From positions 1 to 64,000 of the forward strand of contig CAYSCS010000022.1 in NCBI GenBank assembly GCA_964429695.1: DNA of 64,000 nt, read 5' to 3'. Positions 43,286-51,906 of this stretch are shown one piece after another. The first letter of the stretch is position 1, and each line of letters begins with the position of its first letter. Under the pieces are notes generated by a model, which saw only the letters and a list, made by a program, of their open reading frames with translations, had not been told where the DNA came from and did no database searches. This DNA comes from CAYSCS01 sp964429695. GTDB taxonomy: Bacteria > Acidobacteriota > Aminicenantia > Aminicenantales > Aminicenantaceae. A program made the position numbers and the translations under genes.

Positions 43286-45433
43286 TTAGGTTAAGAGAGA
43301 AACATTAAATTTTATGTTTGTCTTTTTTAAAAACTCACGAAGAAGAGTAGCTGCGGTTTCTTTCTTAGATTTTACGAGGACTTCAATTCTATATTTCCCC
43401 CTTAATCTTGAGATGCGGGCAAGGGAAGGACCCAAAACCTCAACTTTATCCAACTCTCGCTTCAAGAATAAGGCCATCTCCCTTGACTTTCTAGCGAGAG
43501 CCCTCAAGTTTTTCCCCTGAAGAGAAACCTCATACAGAAAAGAATACGGCGGATATTTCATTAGCCGCCTGTATCCAATCTCTTCCTTAAAAAAAGATTC
43601 ATAATCTGAGAAAGCTGCGTGTCGAATGCTATGATGGTTTGGAAATCCTGTCTGGATGATTATTTCTGCATTTGGCAAGTCTCCAGCAAATTTCATCATC
43701 TGAACCAAAGTTTGATAAGCTCTTTGGCTGGCTCTGAAGTCAGAATGGGTCAGGATTATTTCTGGGTAAAGGATGACAACAAGGGAGACACAAGGCAATT
43801 CAGTTCTATAGGCTAAAAATTGAGTTCCCACCAGAATATCTATCTTCCTTCTGCCAAAGTTTTCTATGATTGTTTTCTCTTCCCTCAAGCTTTTAATCCT
43901 ATCGATGTCAAAAGACCTGACTTTGCTTTGAGGAAATGCTTTCTTCAATTCCTCTTCGATTGTTTCGATCCCGATTCCTCTCCTCCTAATTATCTTAGAG
44001 CCGCATTCAGGGCAATCAGGTTTTGAGGGGAGTTCATAGCCACAATAATGACAGATCAGTTTCTCTCCTTTACTGTGATAACTCAAAGCAACATCACAAT
44101 TTTTGCATCGGGGTGTATAGTCGCATTGGGGACAAAAGAGAAAGCCTCCATAACCTCTACGGTTGATGAAGATAAGAACTTGTTCTTTTGCCTCTAACTT
44201 AGATTTTATCTTGTCCAGCACCTTCCGAGAAATAGACCTCTTCCGAAATTTATGTTCCCAGAGATAACACTTAGTTTGACTCTCAAAAGTTTTTAGGGTG
44301 AAAAGATATTTACCTCTTTTCGCTCTATAAAAAGACTCGATCGTTGGAGCAGAAGAACCGTAAACAAGAACAGAACCTTCTTCTTTCGCCCTTAGCCATG
44401 CTGCCTTTCTTGCATCGTAACAGGGATTTTCCCTTTGATAATAAGATTCATCCTGCTCTTCATCCACAATTATGAGCCCCACTTCATCTAGGGGTAACAA
44501 AATCATAGATTTTGATCCCACTGCAATTGCTGACCTTCCTGTGTTGATTTTTCCCCATTCTATCTCTCTTTTTCTCAGGGGAATTCGACTATGATAAATT
44601 ACGGCTCTTTCGCCAAGATAATTCTCGAATTCCTGGATTAAACGTTCCGTAAGGGAAATTTCGGGAACAAGAAAGAGAATCTTCTTTTTTTTTTCTAATA
44701 TTTTTTTTATCAAATATATATACAATGATACCCTTTTTTCTCTTGGACCATACACAAAGAACGGCTTAAACTCATTTTCTCCAATGTGAGCTCCTATTTT
44801 TTCTGCTGTGCGCAGGGTTTCCTTATCAATCGAGAAATTAAGCTCTAATTGTCTTGAACATGACACGTTGAAATCTTCTTTTTCTGAAATCCACCTCTTG
44901 TGCTTAGCGAAAATTCTTATCCAACCTCTTTTTTCCATTTTTGCAAGAATACTCGGAAGATTCTTTTTTCTTATTCTCTTTTTTAGAAAATTTAAACTCA
45001 TCTTCCCTAATTGGAGCTCTTTAAGAAGGGCCTTTTCTTCTTCCAAGACCTCTTCGTTTTCGAGATGCATTCTGCCTTCTTCAGTGAGAATGACCTCTGC
45101 ATTAATCATTGTTCTAAAAGGGGGAGGGAGTGAGGCTTCGAGTATCTCTCCCCATGACGAGAAAAAAAGTTCGCTCAGTTTTCGAGTAAAGGAGAGAAAG
45201 GAAGCAGAAAAAATTGGCCGATCGTCTAAAATCTCTATGACTTCCTTGAGTCTTAATCCAGAGTATTTACTCTTCTTTTTTATTTTTACCATGAATCCAG
45301 TCAATGTTCTCTTCTGAAAAGGGACCACCGCACGGCTTCCTACTGCTGCCTTCTCCTCGAGATGTGGGGGTATTCGATATGAAAATGGCTGGTTAAGCGA
45401 AAGAGGGACAATCACATCTGCATAGAGAGTCAT
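43286..45433 (-). CDS. priA: PriA-like primosomal protein with degenerate helicase motor
   Basis: 715 residues, colinear with PriA: N-terminal 3'-DNA-binding domain (1-100), winged helix, two RecA-like lobes split by a zinc-binding region with eight cysteines (434, 437, 443, 446, 461, 464, 474, 477), and a C-terminal domain. The ATPase motifs are lost: Walker A is YGPREKR (about 228-234, no GKT), the DEEH box is DEEQ (324-327), the GSATP motif is GSSAP, and the GRAGR arginine motif is MKFAGD (about 580-585). It probably still binds forks and zinc but cannot use ATP in the usual way. Last gene of a long operon; overlaps udg by four bases. Confidence 0.9.
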   Translation of the reverse strand: MTLYADVIVPLSLNQPFSYRIPPHLEEKAAVGSRAVVPFQKRTLTGFMVKIKKKSKYSGLRLKEVIEILDDRPIFSASFLSFTRKLSELFFSSWGEILEASLPPPFRTMINAEVILTEEGRMHLENEEVLEEEKALLKELQLGKMSLNFLKKRIRKKNLPSILAKMEKRGWIRIFAKHKRWISEKEDFNVSCSRQLELNFSIDKETLRTAEKIGAHIGENEFKPFFVYGPREKRVSLYIYLIKKILEKKKKILFLVPEISLTERLIQEFENYLGERAVIYHSRIPLRKREIEWGKINTGRSAIAVGSKSMILLPLDEVGLIIVDEEQDESYYQRENPCYDARKAAWLRAKEEGSVLVYGSSAPTIESFYRAKRGKYLFTLKTFESQTKCYLWEHKFRKRSISRKVLDKIKSKLEAKEQVLIFINRRGYGGFLFCPQCDYTPRCKNCDVALSYHSKGEKLICHYCGYELPSKPDCPECGSKIIRRRGIGIETIEEELKKAFPQSKVRSFDIDRIKSLREEKTIIENFGRRKIDILVGTQFLAYRTELPCVSLVVILYPEIILTHSDFRASQRAYQTLVQMMKFAGDLPNAEIIIQTGFPNHHSIRHAAFSDYESFFKEEIGYRRLMKYPPYSFLYEVSLQGKNLRALARKSREMALFLKRELDKVEVLGPSLARISRLRGKYRIEVLVKSKKETAATLLREFLKKTNIKFNVSLLT

Positions 45434-46086
45434 TTCTTGCTCAAGAAAGCCATGACTTTTTTCATATCTTCCCAGACAATCTTACGAATCTCCTTATTTC
45501 CTTCATTCCGGATGAGGTAGGAAGGATGGAAGGTAGGCATCACCTTGATACCTCTAAATTCATGGAAATTTCCCCTCAAACTCATTATCCCCTGCTCAGA
45601 GGGAATAAAAAAATCTGCGGCTACTTTCCCCAAGGCAATTATGACCCTTGGCTTTATAATTTCTATTTGCTCCAGGAGATATTCTTTACATCTTTCAATT
45701 TCATCCTTTAAAGGGGTTCTGTTTTCAGGAGGCCTGCATTTAACAACATTAGTTATGAAAACCTCGCTTCTCTCTAATTGCATTGCCTTGATTATTTTTG
45801 TTAAAAGCTGACCTGCTTTTCCAACAAAAGGTCTGCCCTCGAAATCTTCATCCCTACCCGGAGCTTCCCCCACAAACATCAGTTCTGCTTTTGGATTTCC
45901 TTCTCCAGGAACAGCATTTTTCCTGGTTAAAGAAAGACCGCATCTTTCGCATTTGAGGATTTTTTCATTTAAATTAATTAAACTCAGGGGGCCCCGTTTC
46001 TTTAATACGAATTCTAACTCGAGTTCTGAAAAATACCTTAATCTCTCCTCAAGATCAGAGAGAATTTTCTCGAGTTTTCTTTCCAA
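45430..46086 (-). CDS. Family 4 uracil-DNA glycosylase
   Basis: 218 residues. The catalytic region is GEAPGRDEDFEGRPFVGKAG (GEAPG-x-(D/E)E with the substrate-stabilising residues), and the C-terminal motif is HPSYLIRN. Four cysteines, CERCG near residue 45 and CRPPENRTP plus CKEYL near 140-157, bind the 4Fe-4S cluster of family 4 enzymes. It removes uracil from DNA in base excision repair. The TTG start at 46086 lies within the end of coaBC (32-bp overlap). Confidence 0.93.
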   Translation of the reverse strand: MERKLEKILSDLEERLRYFSELELEFVLKKRGPLSLINLNEKILKCERCGLSLTRKNAVPGEGNPKAELMFVGEAPGRDEDFEGRPFVGKAGQLLTKIIKAMQLERSEVFITNVVKCRPPENRTPLKDEIERCKEYLLEQIEIIKPRVIIALGKVAADFFIPSEQGIMSLRGNFHEFRGIKVMPTFHPSYLIRNEGNKEIRKIVWEDMKKVMAFLSKK

Positions 46087-47263
46087 TTATTTCCTCAATC
46101 TTGTCCAGGATGACTTGACTAATTTCCCTCTTACTCATTTTTTCAGTTTCAATCACCTGACCGTCGGGAAAGATTATTGAAACCTGATTAAAATCTGATT
46201 CAAAGCCAACTCCTTCCCTGAGTATATTATTGGCCACGATGAAATCGAGGTTTTTTTGTTTTATCTTTTTCAGCGCATTTTCTACCATGTTTTCTGTTTC
46301 TGCAGCAAAACCTACAACAACCCTTGAACCCTTACTACTTCCTATCTTTTCCAGAATATCCTCTGTCGGCACCAATTGGAGTCTACGGGGTGAGGTTCCT
46401 TTCTTTATCTTTTGAGAGGATTTTTCTGCGAATTTATAGTCAGAAACTGCAGCTGCCATGATTACCACTTCAACTTCTTCAAGATGCTCGAACATCTTCT
46501 TGCCCATTTCTTCCGCAGATTGAACTCTTTCCACCCTCACTTCTCGCGGAGGTTGAAGCAAGGAGGGCCCAGAGACCAAAATTACATCTGCTCCTCTTCT
46601 CCATGCCTCCAGGGCAAGCTCATAACCCATCTTCCCTGAGGAGCGATTGCTAATGAACCTAACAGGGTCCATAAACTCTCGTGTGGGACCTGCTGAGACC
46701 ATTATCTTCCGACCCACCAGGCTCTCTCTTTTTTTAATCAAGACCAATCCTTCCTCAACAATCTTCTCGGGTGTAGCCAATCTCCCCCAGCCCTCTTCCT
46801 GACAAGCTAGATACCCCTTTTCGGGTTCAACAATTTTCACCCCGTCTTCTTTCAGTTTCTTTAGGTTTTTTTGTGTCTGAGGATGAAAATACATGGCCTC
46901 ATTCATGGCCGGGGCCACAACCACAGGACATTTAACCACAGTATAAAAAGTCGAAAGAAAATCGTCGGCAATCCCGGAAGCAAATTTGGCGATAATGTTT
47001 GCAGTCGCCGGGGCAACAACAAACAGCTCTGCCTCGCTGGCCAGGGCAACATGCGCTATCTGAGCCGAATCTCGCTCTTCGAAGAGGTCAACCAGAGCCT
47101 TCTCCCCCGAAAGTGAGCTTAAAAGCAGAGGTGAAATCAACTTTGAGGCGTTCTTGGTCATAATCACTTGAACTCGGTAACCTCTTTTCTGAAATTCCCG
47201 GATGATTTCACACGATTTATATACGCTGATTGAAGAACTTACTCCAAGGACAACTCTTCCCAT
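46055..47263 (-). CDS. coaBC: Bifunctional phosphopantothenoylcysteine decarboxylase/phosphopantothenate-cysteine ligase
   Basis: 402 residues. The N-terminal flavoprotein decarboxylase (CoaC) has GVSSSISVYKSCEIIRE, a His in AQIAHVALASEAEL, VVAPAMNEAMYFHPQTQ and the reactive Cys in GYLACQEEGWGRL. The C-terminal ligase (CoaB) has VSAGPTREFMDPVRFISN and SSGKMGYELA. Together they perform steps two and three of CoA synthesis. AAGGAGG five bases upstream fixes the ATG at 47263. It follows gmk directly with no rpoZ between. Confidence 0.95.
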   Translation of the reverse strand: MGRVVLGVSSSISVYKSCEIIREFQKRGYRVQVIMTKNASKLISPLLLSSLSGEKALVDLFEERDSAQIAHVALASEAELFVVAPATANIIAKFASGIADDFLSTFYTVVKCPVVVAPAMNEAMYFHPQTQKNLKKLKEDGVKIVEPEKGYLACQEEGWGRLATPEKIVEEGLVLIKKRESLVGRKIMVSAGPTREFMDPVRFISNRSSGKMGYELALEAWRRGADVILVSGPSLLQPPREVRVERVQSAEEMGKKMFEHLEEVEVVIMAAAVSDYKFAEKSSQKIKKGTSPRRLQLVPTEDILEKIGSSKGSRVVVGFAAETENMVENALKKIKQKNLDFIVANNILREGVGFESDFNQVSIIFPDGQVIETEKMSKREISQVILDKIEEIIGKKTRENSL

Positions 47264-47274
47264 ACTTGCCTCCT

Positions 47275-47880
47275 TCAATCTCCTCTAGAAAAACTCTGAA
47301 GGATAGGAATTATCTCCTTTTTCCGGGCTTCAATTTGGCACCGCATGCAGATAATGATTGACTTCAATTCTTCTACAGCCCTCTCAAGTTGGTCATTGAT
47401 GACGATGAAATCAAAGTTTGGGTAATGGCTGATTTCTTTCTTGGCAACCTCCATCCTTTTCTCGATTGCCTCCTCGCTTTCCTCTCCTCTTTTCTTTAAT
47501 CTTCGGCGAAGTTCTTCAAACATGGGAGGAAGGATGAAAATGAATACAGCTTTTTTGAGCTTCTCCTTCATCTGTCGTGCTCCTTGGACATCGATATCAA
47601 AGATAAGATCATCACTACCACATCTTTTCTTAAGCTCACTCTTAGATGTTCCATAATAATTCCCATGCACTACTGCCCACTCTATAAACTTATTTTCCCT
47701 AATCATCTGCTGAAACTCAGACCTAGAGACAAAATAGTAATCTTTTCCCTCCTTCTCACCTTTTCTCATCTTCCTCGTAGTGTGGGAGACGGAGAAAGTT
47801 GTATTCTTGACCTCTTTCAAGATTCGTCTGATTAGGGTAGTTTTTCCACACCCGGAAGGTCCTGTGATTACAAACAGCAC
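47275..47880 (-). CDS. gmk: Guanylate kinase
   Basis: 201 residues. P-loop GPSGCGKTTLIRRIL at the N-terminus, SVSHTTRKMRKGEKEGKDYY (GMP binding), VHGNYYGTS, and a lid region RRLKKRGEESEEAIEKRM. It phosphorylates GMP to GDP. GTG start after a GA-rich stretch. It sits between yicC and coaBC in the conserved order. Confidence 0.96.
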   Translation of the reverse strand: MLFVITGPSGCGKTTLIRRILKEVKNTTFSVSHTTRKMRKGEKEGKDYYFVSRSEFQQMIRENKFIEWAVVHGNYYGTSKSELKKRCGSDDLIFDIDVQGARQMKEKLKKAVFIFILPPMFEELRRRLKKRGEESEEAIEKRMEVAKKEISHYPNFDFIVINDQLERAVEELKSIIICMRCQIEARKKEIIPILQSFSRGD

Positions 47881-47904
47881 CTCTCGCCTCTCTCAATCAA
47901 ATGA

Positions 47905-48783
47905 TCATTCCAAATTTTGAATTTGTTGACGAATATTCTCCACTTCTCCCTTGAAGGATAGAATTTCTTTTATTATTTTAACATCCTGTGCCTTTGAATT
48001 GATTGTGTTTGCTTCTCTGTAGAGTTCTTGCATCAGAAAATCTAATCTCTTTCCCACAGGCTCTTGGCCTTCTCCGCAGAGAAGCTCATCTACATGCTTG
48101 AGATGAATCCTCAACCTCGCCACTTCCTCAGAAAGGTCACATTTCTGCGCCAGAGAAATTATCTCTTCAAGAAGTTTTTCTTGCGAATATGAACCTTCAT
48201 GACTTAAATCACTCACTCTTTTTATCAATTTCTCCTTGAGGAGAAGGGGTTGTTTGTAAGCCAGCCTTTCCACCCTATTCAACATCTTCTTCATCCTTTG
48301 CAGATGTTTTTGAATAGCCTTACAAATCTCTTTTCCTTCCTCCATTCTCTTTCTTATAAGCTCATCAAGGGTTTCTTCAAAGCTTCTTTCTAAGAAGGCT
48401 ATTTCCTCCCGGGAGAAATCCTTTCTCTTGATATCTATCATCTGCGGAATGACAAAAAGATTATCAATTGAGAACTCAATTTTCTTTTTTAATTTCCTCG
48501 ATATTCTCTCCAGTTTGGTGAGAAGACTTAAGAGCATTTTCTCGTTAATCTTAAGCTCATAGCTTGAAGAATTTAAAAAATTCAACTCCACAGACACCTC
48601 TACCCTCCCGCGATGAATCTTCTTTTGACAGAGCATCCTCAATCTGTCTTCAATCCAACCTATGTTATTTCCCTTGTAATACCAGTCAAAAAAACGGTGA
48701 TTCAGAGTTCTTATGCTTATTTTGGCTTTTAAGCTCTTTAAGTTTGATATCCTCTCTGCGTAACCCGTCATGCTCTGCATCAT
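47905..48783 (-). CDS. yicC: YicC-family endoribonuclease-type protein
   Basis: 292 residues. MMQSMTGYAE at the start is the family signature (MIRSMTGYG). It continues IRTLNHRFFDWYYKG and ends with GKRLDFLMQELYREANTINS and the KAQDVKIIKEILSFKGEVEN segment, both conserved in YicC. E. coli YicC has been described as an RNase affecting small RNA stability. The start overlaps the ABC exporter stop (ATGA), and gmk follows after 24 bp, a common pairing. Confidence 0.93.
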   Translation of the reverse strand: MMQSMTGYAERISNLKSLKAKISIRTLNHRFFDWYYKGNNIGWIEDRLRMLCQKKIHRGRVEVSVELNFLNSSSYELKINEKMLLSLLTKLERISRKLKKKIEFSIDNLFVIPQMIDIKRKDFSREEIAFLERSFEETLDELIRKRMEEGKEICKAIQKHLQRMKKMLNRVERLAYKQPLLLKEKLIKRVSDLSHEGSYSQEKLLEEIISLAQKCDLSEEVARLRIHLKHVDELLCGEGQEPVGKRLDFLMQELYREANTINSKAQDVKIIKEILSFKGEVENIRQQIQNLE

Positions 48784-50582
48784 GAGAATGATTCCTCCTC
48801 CTCAGGAAACTGAAGATCATACAATCTTTTATAAACTCCGTTCTTTCTTAAGAGCTCCCTGTGGGTACCAACTTCTACTAATTTTCCTTTATCTATAACC
48901 AGAATCTTATCTGCATTCCTGACCGTTGAGAGCCGATGAGCTATGATAAGAGTAGTCCTATTTTTCATAAGATTTGAGAGAGCAATCTGAATCAATCTTT
49001 CTGATTCACTATCAATTGCTGAAGTTGCTTCATCCAGAATAAGGATGGGAGGATTCTTGAGCAGGGCTCTTGCAATCGAAATCCTCTGTCTCTGCCCACT
49101 CGAAAGAAGGACCCCTCTCTCTCCAATTTGTGTCTCGTATCCTTGTGAAAGTTCCATGATAAATTCATGGGCCTTAGCTGCCCTGGCAGCCTCTATTATC
49201 TTCTCCAATGGGACATCTTCCAATCCATAGGCTATATTCCTCCGCACAGTGTCATTGAAGAGGATTGTTTCCTGAGTCACAAGTCCAATCTGAGAGCGCA
49301 GAGAAGCAAGGGTAACCTTTCGAATATCAACACCATCAATGGTTATCCTTCCTGATGTTGCCTCATAAAACCGAGAAAGAAGGTTGACAATTGTGGTCTT
49401 TCCTGCGCCGCTCAGCCCAACTATGGCCACTGTCTCAGAAGGCAAGACTTCGAAACTTATGTCTCTGAGGACGGGTGTGGATTCATTGTAACTAAATGAG
49501 ACATTCTCATACCTTACATGACCTTTTACAGGAGGAAGGGGATAAGCTTGAGGGTTATCAACTATTTTAGGTCGACTTCGCAAAATTTCTTGAATTCTCT
49601 GATAGCAAGCCACTCCGTGCTGGATGACGTTATTGGCACGACTCAACCTTCGTATAGGAGTATAAGAATAAAATATGGCCACAATGAATGAACCGAAATC
49701 ACCTGGGCTTATGTATCCCTGAGCGATGTTTTTTGTTCCCACAACCAGGATAAAAGCTCCAAGTAGCCCCCCAATGAATTCCATGAATGGGGAAGAAAGG
49801 CTTCCTATCCAGGCCAACTTCATGCTCGATTTGAAAAACTCCTGAGTCGCATTTAAAAATTTCTTTATCTCGAATCTTTCCGTAGTGAATGCCTTTATGA
49901 TTTTATTTCCTGTTATGGATTCAAATAGAAGGGTATAAATTTGAGCCATTTTTCTCTGATTTTGTAAACTTTTTTTCTTGAGCTGTTTGCTAAAGGCAAC
50001 AAGAGGAATCACTGCAAGTGGCGCCATAACAAATGAAGCAAGGGCAAGCCTCCAATTTGTGACGAACACGAAAATTAAAAGCGAAAAGAGAATGAAAAGA
50101 GATTCAACGAAATCTGCCATATTATTTGAAACAGCCTGCTGTATCTTCTCCACATCACTCGTCACACGCGACATTAGCTCACCAGTGGATCTGTGATCGA
50201 AAAAGCTGGAGGATTGGTAAATAAGGTGCTCAAAGAGCTCATCTCTCAACCTTTTGACAGTTTTGTGTCCTATTGATTTCATGAAATAAGAAGATAAAAA
50301 TGTGGAGATCCCCTTGCCCAGAATGACGATTACCAAAATCAAAGGTATAAACCACATCAGTTGTTCTTTTGTTACATGGAAGAATCTAAAAACGAAGGCG
50401 ATCAAACTCGTTTTTTGAGAGGATGAGTACGGGGCAAGTTGAAACATCTCATCGATTATAGGCTGAACTAAATTTACAAAAGCATAGGTAAAAAATGCCA
50501 CTAAGAGCGAAAATAGGAAGAAAAGTAGGAGCCTTTGCTTCTGATCAAGAGTAAGTTTGAGAAGCCGGAAAATTTCTTTCAT
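48780..50582 (-). CDS. MsbA-like ABC exporter (fused permease and ATPase)
   Basis: 600 residues. Type I exporter membrane domain with six helices (about 1-325) followed by the nucleotide-binding domain: Walker A VGLSGAGKTTIVNLL (about 390-400), signature LSSGQRQRISIARALL, Walker B ILILDEATSAID and switch His in IIAHRLSTV. Closest in type to MsbA lipid A flippases and similar half-transporters that dimerise. The operon neighbours do not reveal the substrate; LPS or glycolipid export is plausible in a diderm (inference). Overlaps its neighbours by four bases at each end. Confidence 0.9.
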   Translation of the reverse strand: MKEIFRLLKLTLDQKQRLLLFFLFSLLVAFFTYAFVNLVQPIIDEMFQLAPYSSSQKTSLIAFVFRFFHVTKEQLMWFIPLILVIVILGKGISTFLSSYFMKSIGHKTVKRLRDELFEHLIYQSSSFFDHRSTGELMSRVTSDVEKIQQAVSNNMADFVESLFILFSLLIFVFVTNWRLALASFVMAPLAVIPLVAFSKQLKKKSLQNQRKMAQIYTLLFESITGNKIIKAFTTERFEIKKFLNATQEFFKSSMKLAWIGSLSSPFMEFIGGLLGAFILVVGTKNIAQGYISPGDFGSFIVAIFYSYTPIRRLSRANNVIQHGVACYQRIQEILRSRPKIVDNPQAYPLPPVKGHVRYENVSFSYNESTPVLRDISFEVLPSETVAIVGLSGAGKTTIVNLLSRFYEATSGRITIDGVDIRKVTLASLRSQIGLVTQETILFNDTVRRNIAYGLEDVPLEKIIEAARAAKAHEFIMELSQGYETQIGERGVLLSSGQRQRISIARALLKNPPILILDEATSAIDSESERLIQIALSNLMKNRTTLIIAHRLSTVRNADKILVIDKGKLVEVGTHRELLRKNGVYKRLYDLQFPEEEESFS

Positions 50583-51613
50583 GCCGAATCATCTTCACCA
50601 GGAAAAAGAACCTTTGCTATCTCCAGAGCGTTTGAAGCTGAACCTAAGGTAAGATTGTCAGCAACTGCCCAAATCCAGAAATTTCTTGGATCAGCCTCTT
50701 CCTTCTTGATCTGCCCTATGAAAATTTTATCTTTCCCCGCAACCGATATTGAAGAAACAGGGCATGAAAGAGTGGAGGAAGAGAGTTTAAAATAAGGAGA
50801 CTGTTTGAAAGCTTCCCTCAAATCTTGAATCTCTGCCTTTTTTTCTATTTCTACATGAGTCATTATGGAGTAGGTGTGAAAAACAGGAACTTGAATGAGA
50901 GAAAGCATCAGGCAAATTTCCTGCGGAGCTAATACCCTTTTTATTTCTTTTATAATCTGTTTTTCAACGGGAGAAAACCCATTTTCATCCATTGGCTCAG
51001 TATGGGAAAGGAGATTGAATGCAATCTGGTCCTTAAAGACTTTCTTCTTCATCGAAGAGCTACTTAACATAGCAAAACTTTGAGAGACCAGTTCCTCTAT
51101 TCCCTGTTCATCAAAAGCAGACACAGGCTGGAGCACGAAAGCAATTGCGCGCCTCAGCCCAAAAACTTCGAGCATGATCCGGAAAATATGCGAAAGGATT
51201 ATGGTTACGGGATGAGGGTTAGCAATGAGAAAGGGCATTTCCTTCACTAACAACTCATCGTTAACTCCAGCCACAATGATAGGAATCTTCTCACTCGTGT
51301 TAAATGCCTCACTCAGGTCAATAGCATGAATCTTTTCTTTCTGGGCAATCTCACCATATTTTTTACTCACCTTCCTCTCGGCTGCTAAAAAGGCAAGGTC
51401 TATGCCGAAGAGAGAATCTTCTGCCAAATGATGAATTACCTTGGGTTCACCTCGAAATTGAGTGAGTTTGCTGTATTCTTCTTCCACATCAGGATCATAG
51501 AACTCCATGCTCTGAATAGGAAATTTTTCTCGTTCTAAGATATCCTTAATTTCCTTTCCCCTAAGAGAATCAGTTCCTATTAAGGCAAGCCTAGGCTTCC
51601 TTCTATTTTTCAT
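50579..51613 (-). CDS. Aspartate-semialdehyde dehydrogenase-like protein lacking the catalytic cysteine
   Basis: 344 residues, colinear with Asd: N-terminal Rossmann segment (RLALIGTDSLRGKEIKDIL, glycine-poor), then the region where active enzymes have NPNCST. Here it is NPHPVT (about residues 132-137), so the catalytic Cys is replaced by Pro. The dimerisation half keeps VLQPVSAFDEQGIEELVSQ, PVFHTYSIMTHVEIEK and a C-terminal NFWIWAVADNLTLGSASNAL. It resembles the non-catalytic USG-1 type of Asd homologue. Function unknown. ATG at 51613 preferred; an upstream TTG at 51628 directly abuts the previous stop. Confidence 0.82.
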   Translation of the reverse strand: MKNRRKPRLALIGTDSLRGKEIKDILEREKFPIQSMEFYDPDVEEEYSKLTQFRGEPKVIHHLAEDSLFGIDLAFLAAERKVSKKYGEIAQKEKIHAIDLSEAFNTSEKIPIIVAGVNDELLVKEMPFLIANPHPVTIILSHIFRIMLEVFGLRRAIAFVLQPVSAFDEQGIEELVSQSFAMLSSSSMKKKVFKDQIAFNLLSHTEPMDENGFSPVEKQIIKEIKRVLAPQEICLMLSLIQVPVFHTYSIMTHVEIEKKAEIQDLREAFKQSPYFKLSSSTLSCPVSSISVAGKDKIFIGQIKKEEADPRNFWIWAVADNLTLGSASNALEIAKVLFPGEDDSA

Positions 51614-51628
51614 GATCTTTAAAGCCAA

Positions 51629-51853
51629 TCATTTAAAAGATTTCTTGTATTCAGTTAAAATCAAATACATTCTGTCTTTGAGAGCAAGCTTCTTTTTCTT
51701 GAGCTCTTTTTCCTCAAGCTTTTCCTTCTCGGTAAGGAAATTTTTATTCTTGAATTTTTCAAGTTTATTCTCACATTCCTGATGCTGGAGATAGAGCTTT
51801 TTGAATTCTTCGTTTTCCTTCAACAAAATCTCTTTAAGTTCCTTTTCTTCCAT
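51629..51853 (-). CDS. DUF465/YdcH-family small protein
   Basis: 74 residues, two helices. The family pattern is clear: EEFKKLYLQHQECENKLEKF, then LTEKEKLEEKELKKKKLALK and DRMYLILTEY (ELKK-KL-LKD). These small proteins are widespread in proteobacteria with no agreed function. It heads the block with the Asd-like gene, which begins at or just after its stop. Confidence 0.82.
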   Translation of the reverse strand: MEEKELKEILLKENEEFKKLYLQHQECENKLEKFKNKNFLTEKEKLEEKELKKKKLALKDRMYLILTEYKKSFK

Positions 51854-51906
51854 TCCAGCTTACCTCCATGTGAAAGAATATCACAATTTTTGAGCCTATT
51901 TCAATT

